Below, in pieces: positions 8,313 to 16,622 of a DNA stretch of 44,546 nucleotides. Made by a program: the position numbers and the translations under genes. The stretch's first letter is position 1; each line of letters starts with the position of its first letter. The stretch lies in the NCBI GenBank assembly GCA_019090895.1, contig JAHRVB010000239.1, positions 1 through 44,546 of the forward strand, read 5' to 3'. This stretch comes from Kangiellaceae bacterium. Lineage in GTDB: Bacteria; Pseudomonadota; Gammaproteobacteria; Enterobacterales; Kangiellaceae. Under the pieces are notes generated by a model that saw only the letters and a program-made list of their open reading frames with translations, was not told the origin of the DNA and did no database searches.

Positions 8313-8954
8313 TTAAGCGCTTTTTACGTCGGCGGATTGCTGATGTTCAAACGGGTACCAACTGGCAATTTTAGCGATTAATTCGTCTAATCCCAATTTC
8401 GTAGTAGCGGAGAATAACTGACTGGTGATTTCACCAGAAATTCGCTGTAATCGCTTATTAGCGTTGAGTAAAGCCGTTTTCCTAGCGCCACTTTTAAGTT
8501 TGTCAGCTTTACTGAGCACTACATGCACAGGAATATTTGCCGCGACTGCCCATTGAACCATTTCTTTGTCAGTTTCTTTCAGTGGATGACGAATATCCAT
8601 AAAAACAACCAATGCTGTCAAACATTTACGCTCCTGTAGATATCGGCTTAATGTTTTTTGCCACTGTGCTTTTTGATCTTTTGAAACCTTTGCAAAACCA
8701 TATCCAGGAAGGTCAGTTAACCGATGAGACTCATCAATCATAAACAAATTGATCAATTGAGTTCGACCCGGGGTCTTACTGGTTTTTGCTAAACTCTTTT
8801 GGTCTGTTATCGCATTGAGAGCGGTCGATTTACCAGCATTAGATCGACCAGCTAAAGCCACCTCTACGCCAATATCTGGGGGCAACTGATCGAGCTTAGC
8901 CGCACCCATGAGGTAACGCGCTATTCTGAACGGATTGTTGCTTGTTTTTGTCAT
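8313..8954 (-). CDS. engB: Ribosome biogenesis GTPase EngB (YihA/YsxC)
   Basis: 213 residues from ATG 8954. EngB is an essential GTPase for large ribosomal subunit assembly. Motifs: G1 GRSNAGKS (36-43), G2 region SLAKTSKTPGRTQLIN, G3 DLPGYGFAKV, G4 SKADKLKSGARK, and the family phrase VVFMDIRHPLKETD. The frame is open upstream to a GTG at 9032, but the extra 26 residues do not fit the family, whose members begin just before the region equivalent to NPFRIARYLMGA. It is divergent from the cytochrome c4 gene. In Pseudomonas engB also sits next to the c4 - dsbA - dgcH group. Confidence 0.95.
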   Translation of the reverse strand: MTKTSNNPFRIARYLMGAAKLDQLPPDIGVEVALAGRSNAGKSTALNAITDQKSLAKTSKTPGRTQLINLFMIDESHRLTDLPGYGFAKVSKDQKAQWQKTLSRYLQERKCLTALVVFMDIRHPLKETDKEMVQWAVAANIPVHVVLSKADKLKSGARKTALLNANKRLQRISGEITSQLFSATTKLGLDELIAKIASWYPFEHQQSADVKSA

Positions 8955-9169
8955 ATTTGTAGAAACTATATTAGCTGCGCTGTCTATCGCTAATCTACTA
9001 GGAAAACCTTCGCGATTAGGTATATAATTCACGCATTCTTGTGAACGGTCGTTAAGTATAAGTATATCGAATGTTTCAAGGCAAGTTTAAATATATTTGT
9101 TTTGGCAATGCAGGGGTATTTGTCTAAACACTGGTAGTTTTATATTAATATCATGATAAAGGTAAAAAA

Positions 9170-9766
9170 ATGAGCAAAATCATAGGCTTGGTGTTAGCCG
9201 CATTGTTTTCTAACCAAATTCTCGCTGGCGATGCTGTCAAAGGTAAAGAGAAAACAACGACTTGTTTAGCCTGTCACGGTGCCGATGGGAATAGCCCTCT
9301 TGCTATTAATCCTAAATTGGCCGGTCAAGGCCAAAAATACTTGGTAAAACAATTAAAAGATTTCAAAAGCAAAGCACGTGACAACGCAACCATGTTTCCC
9401 ATGGCTAGTATGTTAAATGACGAAGATATCGAAAACGTGGCGACTTATTATGCTGAGCAAAAAGTTCAACATACAGGTGTCGATGAAAAATACCTTGCAG
9501 TGGCAGAAAAAATATACCGTGGTGGTGATGCCGATAGAGACATCCCAGCGTGTATCGCTTGTCACGGCGCTAATGGCGAAGGCATGTCAGCTGCCGGTTT
9601 CCCAGCCGTTGGTGGCCAACACCCAACCTATACAATGTCGACACTAAAAGCATTTAGAAGTGGCGCAAGAGCTAACGACGCGAACGGCATTATGCGTGAC
9701 ATCGTTGCTAAAATGAGTGATGAGCAAATCGAAGCTTTAGCCAATTATTTGGCTGGATTACACTAG
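9170..9766 (+). CDS. Cytochrome c4, di-heme
   Basis: 198 residues. A signal peptide (1 to about 19, ending ILA) directs it to the periplasm. Two cytochrome c domains carry the heme motifs CLACH (32-36) and CIACH (128-132). Methionines in the TMFPMASML and GIMRDIVAKMSD regions are the likely axial ligands. Cytochrome c4 carries electrons to terminal oxidases. A good AAAGG ribosome site precedes the ATG. It is followed by hairpins and a strong terminator before the DsbA-like gene, so it is probably transcribed alone. Confidence 0.94.
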   Translation: MSKIIGLVLAALFSNQILAGDAVKGKEKTTTCLACHGADGNSPLAINPKLAGQGQKYLVKQLKDFKSKARDNATMFPMASMLNDEDIENVATYYAEQKVQHTGVDEKYLAVAEKIYRGGDADRDIPACIACHGANGEGMSAAGFPAVGGQHPTYTMSTLKAFRSGARANDANGIMRDIVAKMSDEQIEALANYLAGLH

Positions 9767-9818
9767 TCATTATACGACTAGGGTAACCGAATTGAACTGA
9801 GTTACCATCGGTTCAATT
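9763..9818 (+). other. Nested inverted repeats after cytochrome c4
   Basis: CTAGTC (9763-9768) pairs with GACTAG (9776-9781) around the stop codon. Then GGTAAC (9782-9787) pairs with GTTACC (9801-9806), while AATTGAAC (9790-9797) pairs with GTTCAATT (9811-9818). The last two stems interlock. An alternative stem AACCGA (9785-9790) / TCGGTT (9808-9813) competes. This is an RNA structure candidate only. Confidence 0.4.
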
Positions 9819-9831
9819 GACTGATAGAAAG

Positions 9832-9855
9832 AAGCGACCCCACGGTCGCTTTTTT
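9832..9855 (+). terminator. Rho-independent terminator of cytochrome c4
   Basis: AAGCGACC (9832-9839), loop CCAC, GGTCGCTT (9844-9851), running into six T bases (9850-9855). This is a textbook intrinsic terminator. Its presence argues that the following gene starts after this point, not at the open frame beginning at 9817. Confidence 0.9.
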
Positions 9856-9942
9856 ATTGCGCTTGTATCGAGAATGCTCTTTCTATTTCGAGCTATAATA
9901 AGAGACATTCTCGGGCATCGTCAAAAGTATTTGAATCATAGG

Positions 9943-10611
9943 ATGGAAAATAGGATGTTTAGAATCGTAATTTTACGGCCACTAAAGGTCATCATTTTAT
10001 GCCTCAGTTTAGTTGTTTGCCAATTAAGCTTGGCGGAAGAGCCCGCTGATTCTTTCATTGAAAATACAGACTATACCAAATTAGTAAACACTCACACTGC
10101 CGACAGTGGAGAACTTTCTGAACTAGACCCCATCAGCCATATTGAATTTTTTTACTGGTATGGTTGCAAGGCCTGTGCACAGGTTGAGTCAGTACTGTCT
10201 GAATATCAACAACAACACCCAGATGTCGTTATTCGCCGTACTCCAGTTGTTTTAAGACCATCTTGGCGTTCCCAAGCCTATTTACAGGCAATTACCGAGC
10301 AATTAGAAGCCGATTTACAACCGCAGTCACCGGCCATTTATAGTCAATGCATATCCGATTGTAGCGTTTTTCAATCCTATGAAAGCGGACTAAATTGGCT
10401 TAACGCTTTAACGAGTGAGCAGCAAGATTTTCGAATTAACCAAGATCGTGTTTGGCAAACGGAAAAAATGTATAGAAATCGCGCAGATTTATTTTCAATT
10501 GGCAAAGTACCGACTATTATTATTAGTGAGACCTATAAAGTCGATGCGAATCAGGCGCACACCTCAGCACGTATGCTTGAAATAGTCGACTTTTTACTGT
10601 CACAAGAATAA
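9943..10611 (+). CDS. DsbA-like thiol:disulfide oxidoreductase
   Basis: About 222 residues from ATG 9943 (ATG 9955 is equally possible). The frame is open back to 9817 but that part overlaps the terminator. A signal peptide (FRIVILRPLKVIILCLSLVVCQLSLAEE) is followed by a thioredoxin fold with helical insert. The active site FFYWYGCKACAQVESVL is CKAC (Cys75, Cys78 from 9943) instead of the usual DsbA CPHC, and the cis-proline loop is KVPTIII. Extra cysteines occur in QCISDCSV. The family forms disulfides in exported proteins. Placement between c4 and the EEP gene matches Pseudomonas dsbA. The changed dipeptide may shift redox behaviour. Confidence 0.85.
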   Translation: MENRMFRIVILRPLKVIILCLSLVVCQLSLAEEPADSFIENTDYTKLVNTHTADSGELSELDPISHIEFFYWYGCKACAQVESVLSEYQQQHPDVVIRRTPVVLRPSWRSQAYLQAITEQLEADLQPQSPAIYSQCISDCSVFQSYESGLNWLNALTSEQQDFRINQDRVWQTEKMYRNRADLFSIGKVPTIIISETYKVDANQAHTSARMLEIVDFLLSQE

Positions 10612-10687
10612 ATTTATTCGTGGTTTCCGTGAAACAAACCACTAACAACGAAAATTTCGATGAAGTCCAAACGAGGTTTTGTTACCG

Positions 10688-11479
10688 ATGTTTAAACAAA
10701 ATCAAAGAATAAAGCTACTGAGCTACAATCTGCAGGTGGGAATAGACAGCCACCGATACCGCGATTATGTCACCCAAAGTTGGCGACACATTCTGCCGGA
10801 TTCAAAACGGGCGAATAACCTCCGCCGAGCGGCAGATTGGCTGTCGAGCTATGATATTGTCGCCCTTCAGGAAGTCGACGCAGGTAGTTTACGTTCGCAA
10901 TTTATCAATCAAGTCGCCTATTTAGCTGATCAAGGGGGATTTCCTCACTATCATCAGCAGCAAAATAGAAATGTAGCAGGGTTAGCAGCGCACTCGAATG
11001 GTATGTTATCCAAATTTGCATCGTCCCATGCTATTCATCATAAATTACCAGGACGGATTCCTGGCCGAGGCGCACTTGAGGTTACATTTGGTACTGGAAG
11101 CCAGCAAGTGTTAGTTTTATCTGTTCATTTGTCCTTGAGTCACAATGCGCGAAAATTGCAGCTTAAATATATTGCTGAACTTCTCAAGGATATTCCGCAC
11201 TTTGTGATCATGGGTGATATGAACTGTCCAACCGATCAAGTTTCAGTAGAATTTGATAAGGTGGGGTTAAGGGTAAAACAGAGCGGTAACAATAGCCCCA
11301 CGTTTCCACGTTGGAATCCAAAATACTGTTTTGACCAAATATGGGTAAGCGAGTCGCTCAATATAATTAAAAGTGAAGTCTTAGATCTTGGAGTTTCTGA
11401 TCATCGCCCTATTGCGATGGAAATTGAAATTCCAGCGATTAACGATCAACCGTCCATTCCAAGGCAGTTCCTTAACTAA
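10688..11479 (+). CDS. Endonuclease/exonuclease/phosphatase family protein
   Basis: 263 residues. EEP fold motifs: LLSYNLQVG near the start, IVALQEVDAG (metal-binding Glu), VLSVHLSLS, FVIMGDMNCP (Asp/Asn), and LGVSDHRPIAMEIE (catalytic Asp-His). These are magnesium-dependent phosphodiesterases acting on nucleic acids, lipids or other phosphoesters; the substrate is not predictable. No signal peptide was seen. I prefer ATG 10688 because GAGG at 10673-10676 is well placed for it and not for the TTG at 10679. The stop overlaps the next start (TAATG), so it is translationally coupled to the diguanylate cyclase. Confidence 0.88.
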   Translation: MFKQNQRIKLLSYNLQVGIDSHRYRDYVTQSWRHILPDSKRANNLRRAADWLSSYDIVALQEVDAGSLRSQFINQVAYLADQGGFPHYHQQQNRNVAGLAAHSNGMLSKFASSHAIHHKLPGRIPGRGALEVTFGTGSQQVLVLSVHLSLSHNARKLQLKYIAELLKDIPHFVIMGDMNCPTDQVSVEFDKVGLRVKQSGNNSPTFPRWNPKYCFDQIWVSESLNIIKSEVLDLGVSDHRPIAMEIEIPAINDQPSIPRQFLN

Positions 11480-13089
11480 TGACTATGAATGACCTTCAAG
11501 ACTCAAATGCTGTTAATAATGACGAATTACTAACCGCTTGCACCGAACTAAAACGATGTATTTCTCGGTTGAGTTACGTCGGGATGGGCGCGTCCGAAGA
11601 TATGGACCAAACATTAAAAACTCTGAGAGATTCAATTAAACACAATGATCCTGTTGAACAAATTACCGACCATATAAATTCCATTGGTCATCTACTCAGA
11701 TTACATGACGAAGAACAAGATGCAGGGCAAATCGAAGTCGCCAATAACAAGATCGACCTACTTAATATATTGCTAAAAAGACCTCTTCCTAAGAGTTTGA
11801 AAAAAAATTTAACCTCAGTGAAAAGTGATTCTAGCAATAAAGACGCAAGCCAAGTGATGCATTCCATTGCGGAAGTTATTGAAACCTATATTTCACAACT
11901 TGAACCACCTGTTAGCGAATTAGATACGAGTTCTCAGAAGAAAAACGGTTTTATGTCATCGCTATTTGGCCGGTCAAAAGCACAGAAAGTTAGCGACCCT
12001 GAATTTGTTCCGCCTGTGCAGCAAGATGAATCGCTTAATTTTCCACAAGAACTCAAAGTATCACTACAACAGCTTATTAGCCAATTGGCTAGCATGGACG
12101 GATACTCTTCGGTTGCCGACGGATTAAAAGTTGAAATTGATCAATTGGAAAGAATCGAGCAACTTTCCTCTGTTTTAGAAATGATAACGAGCGCGTTTGT
12201 ACAAATCTCAGACCAAGAACACGTTCAATTCGAAACGTTTCTTAAAACACTTAACAGTCGCATTGTTAGGGTTAATGATTTTATCAATCAAACTCTCAAA
12301 TATAGCCAAGATAGTTCCCAAGATAGTCAGCAACTTAACCTTGAGCTAAGTAGTAATATTTCCGGAATGAAAGATAGCCTGACTAATTCTTCGACCTTAG
12401 ACGAAGCTAAAAGCACCGTGTTTAATCATATGGATTCTATCGTTAGTCAGATTAATCACTATTGTTCAAAACAAGAAGCAAGTAGCGAAGTATTGATCGC
12501 ACAAATGGATAAGCTGTCAGAACAACTTCGAGCGACAGAAGATGAGGCGAGCCGTCTTAAAGATGATTTAGCTGAACAAAGAGTTAGAGCACAAACTGAC
12601 CCACTGACTAAACTACCTAATCGCTATTCATATAATGAACGGTTAACACAAGAATACAATCGCTGGCGCCGTTATCGCAACTCGTTAACTTTGGTTGTTG
12701 GGGATATTGACTTATTCAAACGAATCAACGATCAACATGGCCATTCATTTGGTGACAAAGTGTTAATAGAGATCGCCAATTTCTTAACCAAAAGTGTCCG
12801 AGAATCTGATTTTATTGCACGTTTTGGCGGGGAGGAATTCATCTTTTTGTTACCCGAAACTTCAATTGTCGATGCTACGCGAGCAATCAATAAAATAAGA
12901 TCAGGAATCTCAAAGCTCTCAGTAAAAAATGGAACTGACTCTGTTTCTGTTTCTATGTCATTTGGAATTTCAGAATTTGAAAATGACGATACCACCAAAG
13001 CCGTATTTGAAAGGGCTGATAAGGCCCTCTACAGAGCAAAAGAAAAGGGTCGAAATCGAGTTTGCTGTCAGCGCGCCAAGAGTTCATAA
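11479..13089 (+). CDS. GGDEF diguanylate cyclase, DgcH-like
   Basis: 536 residues. The long N-terminal part (1 to about 370) is helical with coiled-coil segments and no membrane helix. The C-terminal GGDEF domain starts near TDPLTKLPNRYSYNERL. The active site GGEEF is at 450-454, and an inhibitory I-site RESD lies exactly five residues before it, so product feedback is likely. It makes cyclic di-GMP, which controls motility and biofilm. The order c4 - dsbA - EEP - GGDEF is that of Pseudomonas aeruginosa up to dgcH, so I infer an orthologue or close relative. The start overlaps the upstream stop; ATG 11485 is an alternative. Confidence 0.93.
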   Translation: MTMNDLQDSNAVNNDELLTACTELKRCISRLSYVGMGASEDMDQTLKTLRDSIKHNDPVEQITDHINSIGHLLRLHDEEQDAGQIEVANNKIDLLNILLKRPLPKSLKKNLTSVKSDSSNKDASQVMHSIAEVIETYISQLEPPVSELDTSSQKKNGFMSSLFGRSKAQKVSDPEFVPPVQQDESLNFPQELKVSLQQLISQLASMDGYSSVADGLKVEIDQLERIEQLSSVLEMITSAFVQISDQEHVQFETFLKTLNSRIVRVNDFINQTLKYSQDSSQDSQQLNLELSSNISGMKDSLTNSSTLDEAKSTVFNHMDSIVSQINHYCSKQEASSEVLIAQMDKLSEQLRATEDEASRLKDDLAEQRVRAQTDPLTKLPNRYSYNERLTQEYNRWRRYRNSLTLVVGDIDLFKRINDQHGHSFGDKVLIEIANFLTKSVRESDFIARFGGEEFIFLLPETSIVDATRAINKIRSGISKLSVKNGTDSVSVSMSFGISEFENDDTTKAVFERADKALYRAKEKGRNRVCCQRAKSS

Positions 13090-13121
13090 TATAGTTATCT
13101 TTAAGCTAGAAATTTCGACGG

Positions 13122-14405
13122 ATGCCGTTAGAAACAACTCGTCAATCTCTCTCCGATATATCTCACTCACATTCATTCGCTCAACTTGCGAACCTTAGTG
13201 ATAGTCTAATTCAGCAACTCTTTGAGGTCGCCAAGTTATCGATTGTAGCGCCGCAACAACAGCGAATAATACTTGAACAACACTTCTCTGAATTTGTTCA
13301 ATCTAATACATTCGACTCATTGCACGGTGGACTGTTGATTCCAGTCGGAGATGAAACGAGCAGACATTTTTTCAAACCGATTCACCTTAACATTATTATT
13401 GCTAGTCTTTTACTCCAAGCAGACAGAGTCTTCTATCAAGGCGGATTTTCTGAGGTTGGTCAATTGATTGTCAAACATTTATTAGAGATATTAGACACTT
13501 CAGACAGCGGACTACTCGATTCCGAGTTCAGTGCTAAATTTTGCGAACTCGATTGCTTTATTTCCAAAGAAGTCTTTATTGGGAAACTGTCTCTCAAAGA
13601 ACAACAGCTGTTCTTAGCTCTTACCAATTCCGATTCCAATTCAAGTTTGATTACAGAGACTGAGCAATTCCCAACCAAAGGACAACTATACGGTTATAGA
13701 AGGAACCTCAATGATGCGTCTCAAATGATTGCTATGGAACCCAAAGAAGCGCAAATCATAGAACATTCGCTGCACCACAAACTAAACAAAAAAAGACAAC
13801 ATACTACTCCGCAACACTTGCCGATCGAATATATCTTCGAAACTAACTGTGCACTACTAAAATTAATTAGCCTAATACAGAGAATTCCAAATATTAGCGG
13901 CAAGCATCTGAATTTCAGAAAACTGGATTCTCAAGCAGCTCACTTATTTAGTTCGCTGGTCGAATATAAAGCCAACCACCCACTTTCTTCAGCCAACCAA
14001 CTTTGTTTTCTAGATACTGGCTTCAGTCTATTACAAAGCGATTTCGACTTAGAAAAACTCAGTCAATTGAACACCACCTTAGACTGGTTTCTAAGTAGAG
14101 TTCACGATGATACTTTGGTTATTCAACATCAGTGTTATATTGAATCGCAAAAGCTCGCGGTAGCAACATCGATAAAGGGATTGATTAATTCTGAGCTATT
14201 GGACCGAAAATATCTCACTCTTAGCAAGGTATTTGAGGCTGGCATTGATACACGTCCAACGAAAATAGCCGGCAAGAAACCCAATCAAACCCCAATGGCG
14301 ACCTTCGAAGCGATTATTCTAAATAAAGACCATGTTGATTTAGATAATCAATTAACTGTTTTGAATGCGCAGTTTAACCCTTACCAATTAGTCTACAAAA
14401 TTTAG
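13122..14405 (+). CDS. Unknown protein, possible distant (alpha/alpha)6-barrel relative
   Basis: 427 residues, no signal peptide or membrane segment. It starts 33 bases after the cyclase gene and probably shares its transcript. Parts recall the all-helical C-terminal region of DUF255/YyaL-type proteins: DSLHGGLLIPVGDE, then KPIHLNIIIASLLLQADRVFYQGGFSEVGQLIVKHLLEILD, then GYRRNLND, then FETNCALLKLISLIQR. The thioredoxin part of that family is absent and the match is weak. If it is a toroid protein it is degenerate. No catalytic residues can be named. Confidence 0.7.
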   Translation: MPLETTRQSLSDISHSHSFAQLANLSDSLIQQLFEVAKLSIVAPQQQRIILEQHFSEFVQSNTFDSLHGGLLIPVGDETSRHFFKPIHLNIIIASLLLQADRVFYQGGFSEVGQLIVKHLLEILDTSDSGLLDSEFSAKFCELDCFISKEVFIGKLSLKEQQLFLALTNSDSNSSLITETEQFPTKGQLYGYRRNLNDASQMIAMEPKEAQIIEHSLHHKLNKKRQHTTPQHLPIEYIFETNCALLKLISLIQRIPNISGKHLNFRKLDSQAAHLFSSLVEYKANHPLSSANQLCFLDTGFSLLQSDFDLEKLSQLNTTLDWFLSRVHDDTLVIQHQCYIESQKLAVATSIKGLINSELLDRKYLTLSKVFEAGIDTRPTKIAGKKPNQTPMATFEAIILNKDHVDLDNQLTVLNAQFNPYQLVYKI

Positions 14406-14500
14406 CGTCTTATTTGAGAGCCTATTCGCTGTGAATCACTTGAGCATCAAGACCAAAACCAGTATGCTCAGACGTTCATTCAGGTTATGGAAAATGTCAG

Positions 14501-15805
14501 ATGTTTAAACACAATTATAAAGTCACATTATCTTTGGTAGGGTTATTTTTATGTGGTTCAGCGCCAGCTTCCGAAAACAACCAACTTACACCACTGATCA
14601 ATAAAATAGAGTCTAAAGTGATTGACTGGCGTCGTCATTTCCATCAACACCCTGAATTATCCAATCGAGAATTTGAAACAGCCAAAGTCATCGCTAAACA
14701 CCTTAAACAACTTGGAATGGAAGTTCAAACAGGTGTTGCTCATACTGGTGTTGTGGGTATCTTAAAGGGTGGACTACCTGGAAAAGTAGTGGCCTTACGT
14801 GCTGACATGGATGGTTTACCAGTGACCGAGTCAGTCGATTTACCTTTCGCATCAAAAGTCACTTCTAGCTACGCAGGGCAAAAGGTTGGTGTGATGCATG
14901 CCTGTGGTCATGATACTCACGTCGCTATTCTAATGGGCGTCGCAGAAGTATTGGCTCAAGTTAAAGATACTATTCCCGGTACAATAAAATTCATTTTCCA
15001 ACCAGCAGAAGAAGGAGCACCAGAAGGAGAGGAAGGCGGTGCAGAGCTAATGGTAAAGCAAGGGGTATTAAAATCACCTGAAGTAGATGCTATTTTTGGG
15101 TTGCATATTAGTTCTAAAACCCCCGTCGGCGTGATTGGCTATAGACCGGGCGGAATCATGGCTGCGGTTGACGATTTTAGGATCCGTGTTCATGGTAAAC
15201 AAGTGCATGGCTCCACCCCTTGGAATGGCATTGATCCTATCGTCGTATCTGCACAAATTATTAATAGCTTACAAACCATTGTTTCTCGACAAGTCCCGTT
15301 AACCAAACAGGCTGCAGTTGTAACTATCGGTAGCATACACGGCGGAGTACGCTCTAACATCATCCCCTCAGAAGTTGAATTAATTGGAACTATCCGCTCA
15401 TTAGATGCCGACATGAGACAGACTATCCATGAAAGAATACGTAAAATCGCAACCAATGTTGCAGCCAGTATGGACGCAACAGTGGATGTTGATATTCCTA
15501 TGTCAAACTCCTACCCAATTACTTATAACACGCCAACATTGGTGAAGCATATGTTGCCCACTATGAAACGCCAAGCTGGCGAAAATAATGTTGTATTAAT
15601 CGATGCAATTACCGGCGCAGAAGATTTCTCCTATTTTGCTAAGGAAGTTCCCGGCTTCTATTTTTTCTTAGGTGGCAAAGCGACAGATGTAAAAACCAAA
15701 GACGCACCGGCTCACCATACCCCTGAATTTTATATTGATGAGAGTGGTATGAAACTTGGCGTTAAGACACTTTCAAATATGGCGTTAGATTATTTAAAGA
15801 ACTAA
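14501..15805 (+). CDS. Secreted M20 family amidohydrolase/peptidase
   Basis: 434 residues. A signal peptide (about 1-23, ending SAPAS) is followed by an M20D-type amidohydrolase: WRRHFHQHPELSNREFETAKVI, ALRADMDGLPV, MHACGHDTHVAILMG (metal-site Cys135 and His137), FQPAEEGAPEGEEGGAELM, a dimerisation lid, and GAEDFSYFAKEVPGFYFFLGG. Relatives are hippurate hydrolases and N-acyl-amino-acid or indole-acetyl-amino-acid hydrolases. The export signal suggests scavenging of acylated amino acids outside the cytoplasm rather than a biosynthetic ArgE role, despite the arginine genes downstream. Length is normal. Substrate unknown. Confidence 0.92.
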   Translation: MFKHNYKVTLSLVGLFLCGSAPASENNQLTPLINKIESKVIDWRRHFHQHPELSNREFETAKVIAKHLKQLGMEVQTGVAHTGVVGILKGGLPGKVVALRADMDGLPVTESVDLPFASKVTSSYAGQKVGVMHACGHDTHVAILMGVAEVLAQVKDTIPGTIKFIFQPAEEGAPEGEEGGAELMVKQGVLKSPEVDAIFGLHISSKTPVGVIGYRPGGIMAAVDDFRIRVHGKQVHGSTPWNGIDPIVVSAQIINSLQTIVSRQVPLTKQAAVVTIGSIHGGVRSNIIPSEVELIGTIRSLDADMRQTIHERIRKIATNVAASMDATVDVDIPMSNSYPITYNTPTLVKHMLPTMKRQAGENNVVLIDAITGAEDFSYFAKEVPGFYFFLGGKATDVKTKDAPAHHTPEFYIDESGMKLGVKTLSNMALDYLKN

Positions 15806-15882
15806 GGAATAGGACTTCAAAAGAAACTCAAACTAGAAAGCTAATTGACAATAGCCTAACAGGGTTAAATGCCCGAGAAGAG

Positions 15883-16518
15883 ATGTATCGAAGTATGAAT
15901 ACTCAATCTCACAAGCAATCGAGTGAAAACCCAAACTCAGATGCTCAATCAACCAAGACGCCGCCAATTAATTTGGTGGCCGACTTTTGGCAGGCATCTG
16001 CCCACTTCTATGCTAATTCTCCAGTAAAAAGTCTCTTGTTAAGCCTTCAGGACCAGCATTTTTATTCGGTCAATCGACTATTATTTACACTCTGGTTTAG
16101 CCAGCAGTTTCAACAATTAATTGATCAGCAGTTATTATCTAAAGCGAAAGAAAATATAGAACGTTGCGAGACTTCGGTTCGTGATTTGCGAACATCTCGC
16201 CGACAATTTGAAAGTCAGTATTTTGACGTCGCATTAGACAAAATAAATATTGCTGGAAATCTGAAAGCGGCGAGACATCATTTACTTGAAGCCGAATTAA
16301 CCATGGAAAGAGAAATCCAAGAACGACTAGTATTATCTCTTTGTGATGGCAAATATAGGCCTGTTGATAAAATATCAGCTGAAACCCTCGATTTTCTTAT
16401 TGCTGAAAACATCAACTTGCTCTGTCTGCCACCGCCAGTAGCTAATAATGACAAGCTACAGCAACTTTCTGTGCTTTGGATTCAGCACCAAGATTGTTAT
16501 AATACAGCCACTAAATAA
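15883..16518 (+). CDS. TIGR02444 (DUF2390) family protein
   Basis: 211 residues. NLVADFWQASAHFYANSPVKSLLLSLQDQHFYSVNRLLFTLWFSQQFQQ is the start of the TIGR02444 family, found in gammaproteobacteria and of unknown function. The middle is helical and charged (AKENIERCETSVRDLRTSRRQFESQ), and the C-terminus carries INLLCLPPP. Cytoplasmic. ATG 15883 and ATG 15895 are both possible starts. In other gammaproteobacteria it often sits near unrelated housekeeping genes, so the arginine context may be incidental. Confidence 0.8.
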   Translation: MYRSMNTQSHKQSSENPNSDAQSTKTPPINLVADFWQASAHFYANSPVKSLLLSLQDQHFYSVNRLLFTLWFSQQFQQLIDQQLLSKAKENIERCETSVRDLRTSRRQFESQYFDVALDKINIAGNLKAARHHLLEAELTMEREIQERLVLSLCDGKYRPVDKISAETLDFLIAENINLLCLPPPVANNDKLQQLSVLWIQHQDCYNTATK

Positions 16519-16622
16519 CCTTTCGTGCGCACTGCATCGTGATTCGCTGGTTGTTCTGGACTTTAAGTCCTAGCCCACTCCAAGCCTTCCGATTTTGATA
16601 ACACCCAGATAGAAGAGTTTAT

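Noticed and set aside
8955..9032. Longer EngB start (GTG 9032)
   Set aside because: The extra 26 residues are outside the family's usual N-terminus and there is no ribosome site.
9817..9942. Extended N-terminus of the DsbA-like protein
   Set aside because: It overlaps an intrinsic terminator and would hide the signal peptide.
14501..15805. M20 enzyme as ArgE
   Set aside because: It has a clear export signal and M20D-type features, so a cytoplasmic acetylornithine deacetylase role is unlikely.
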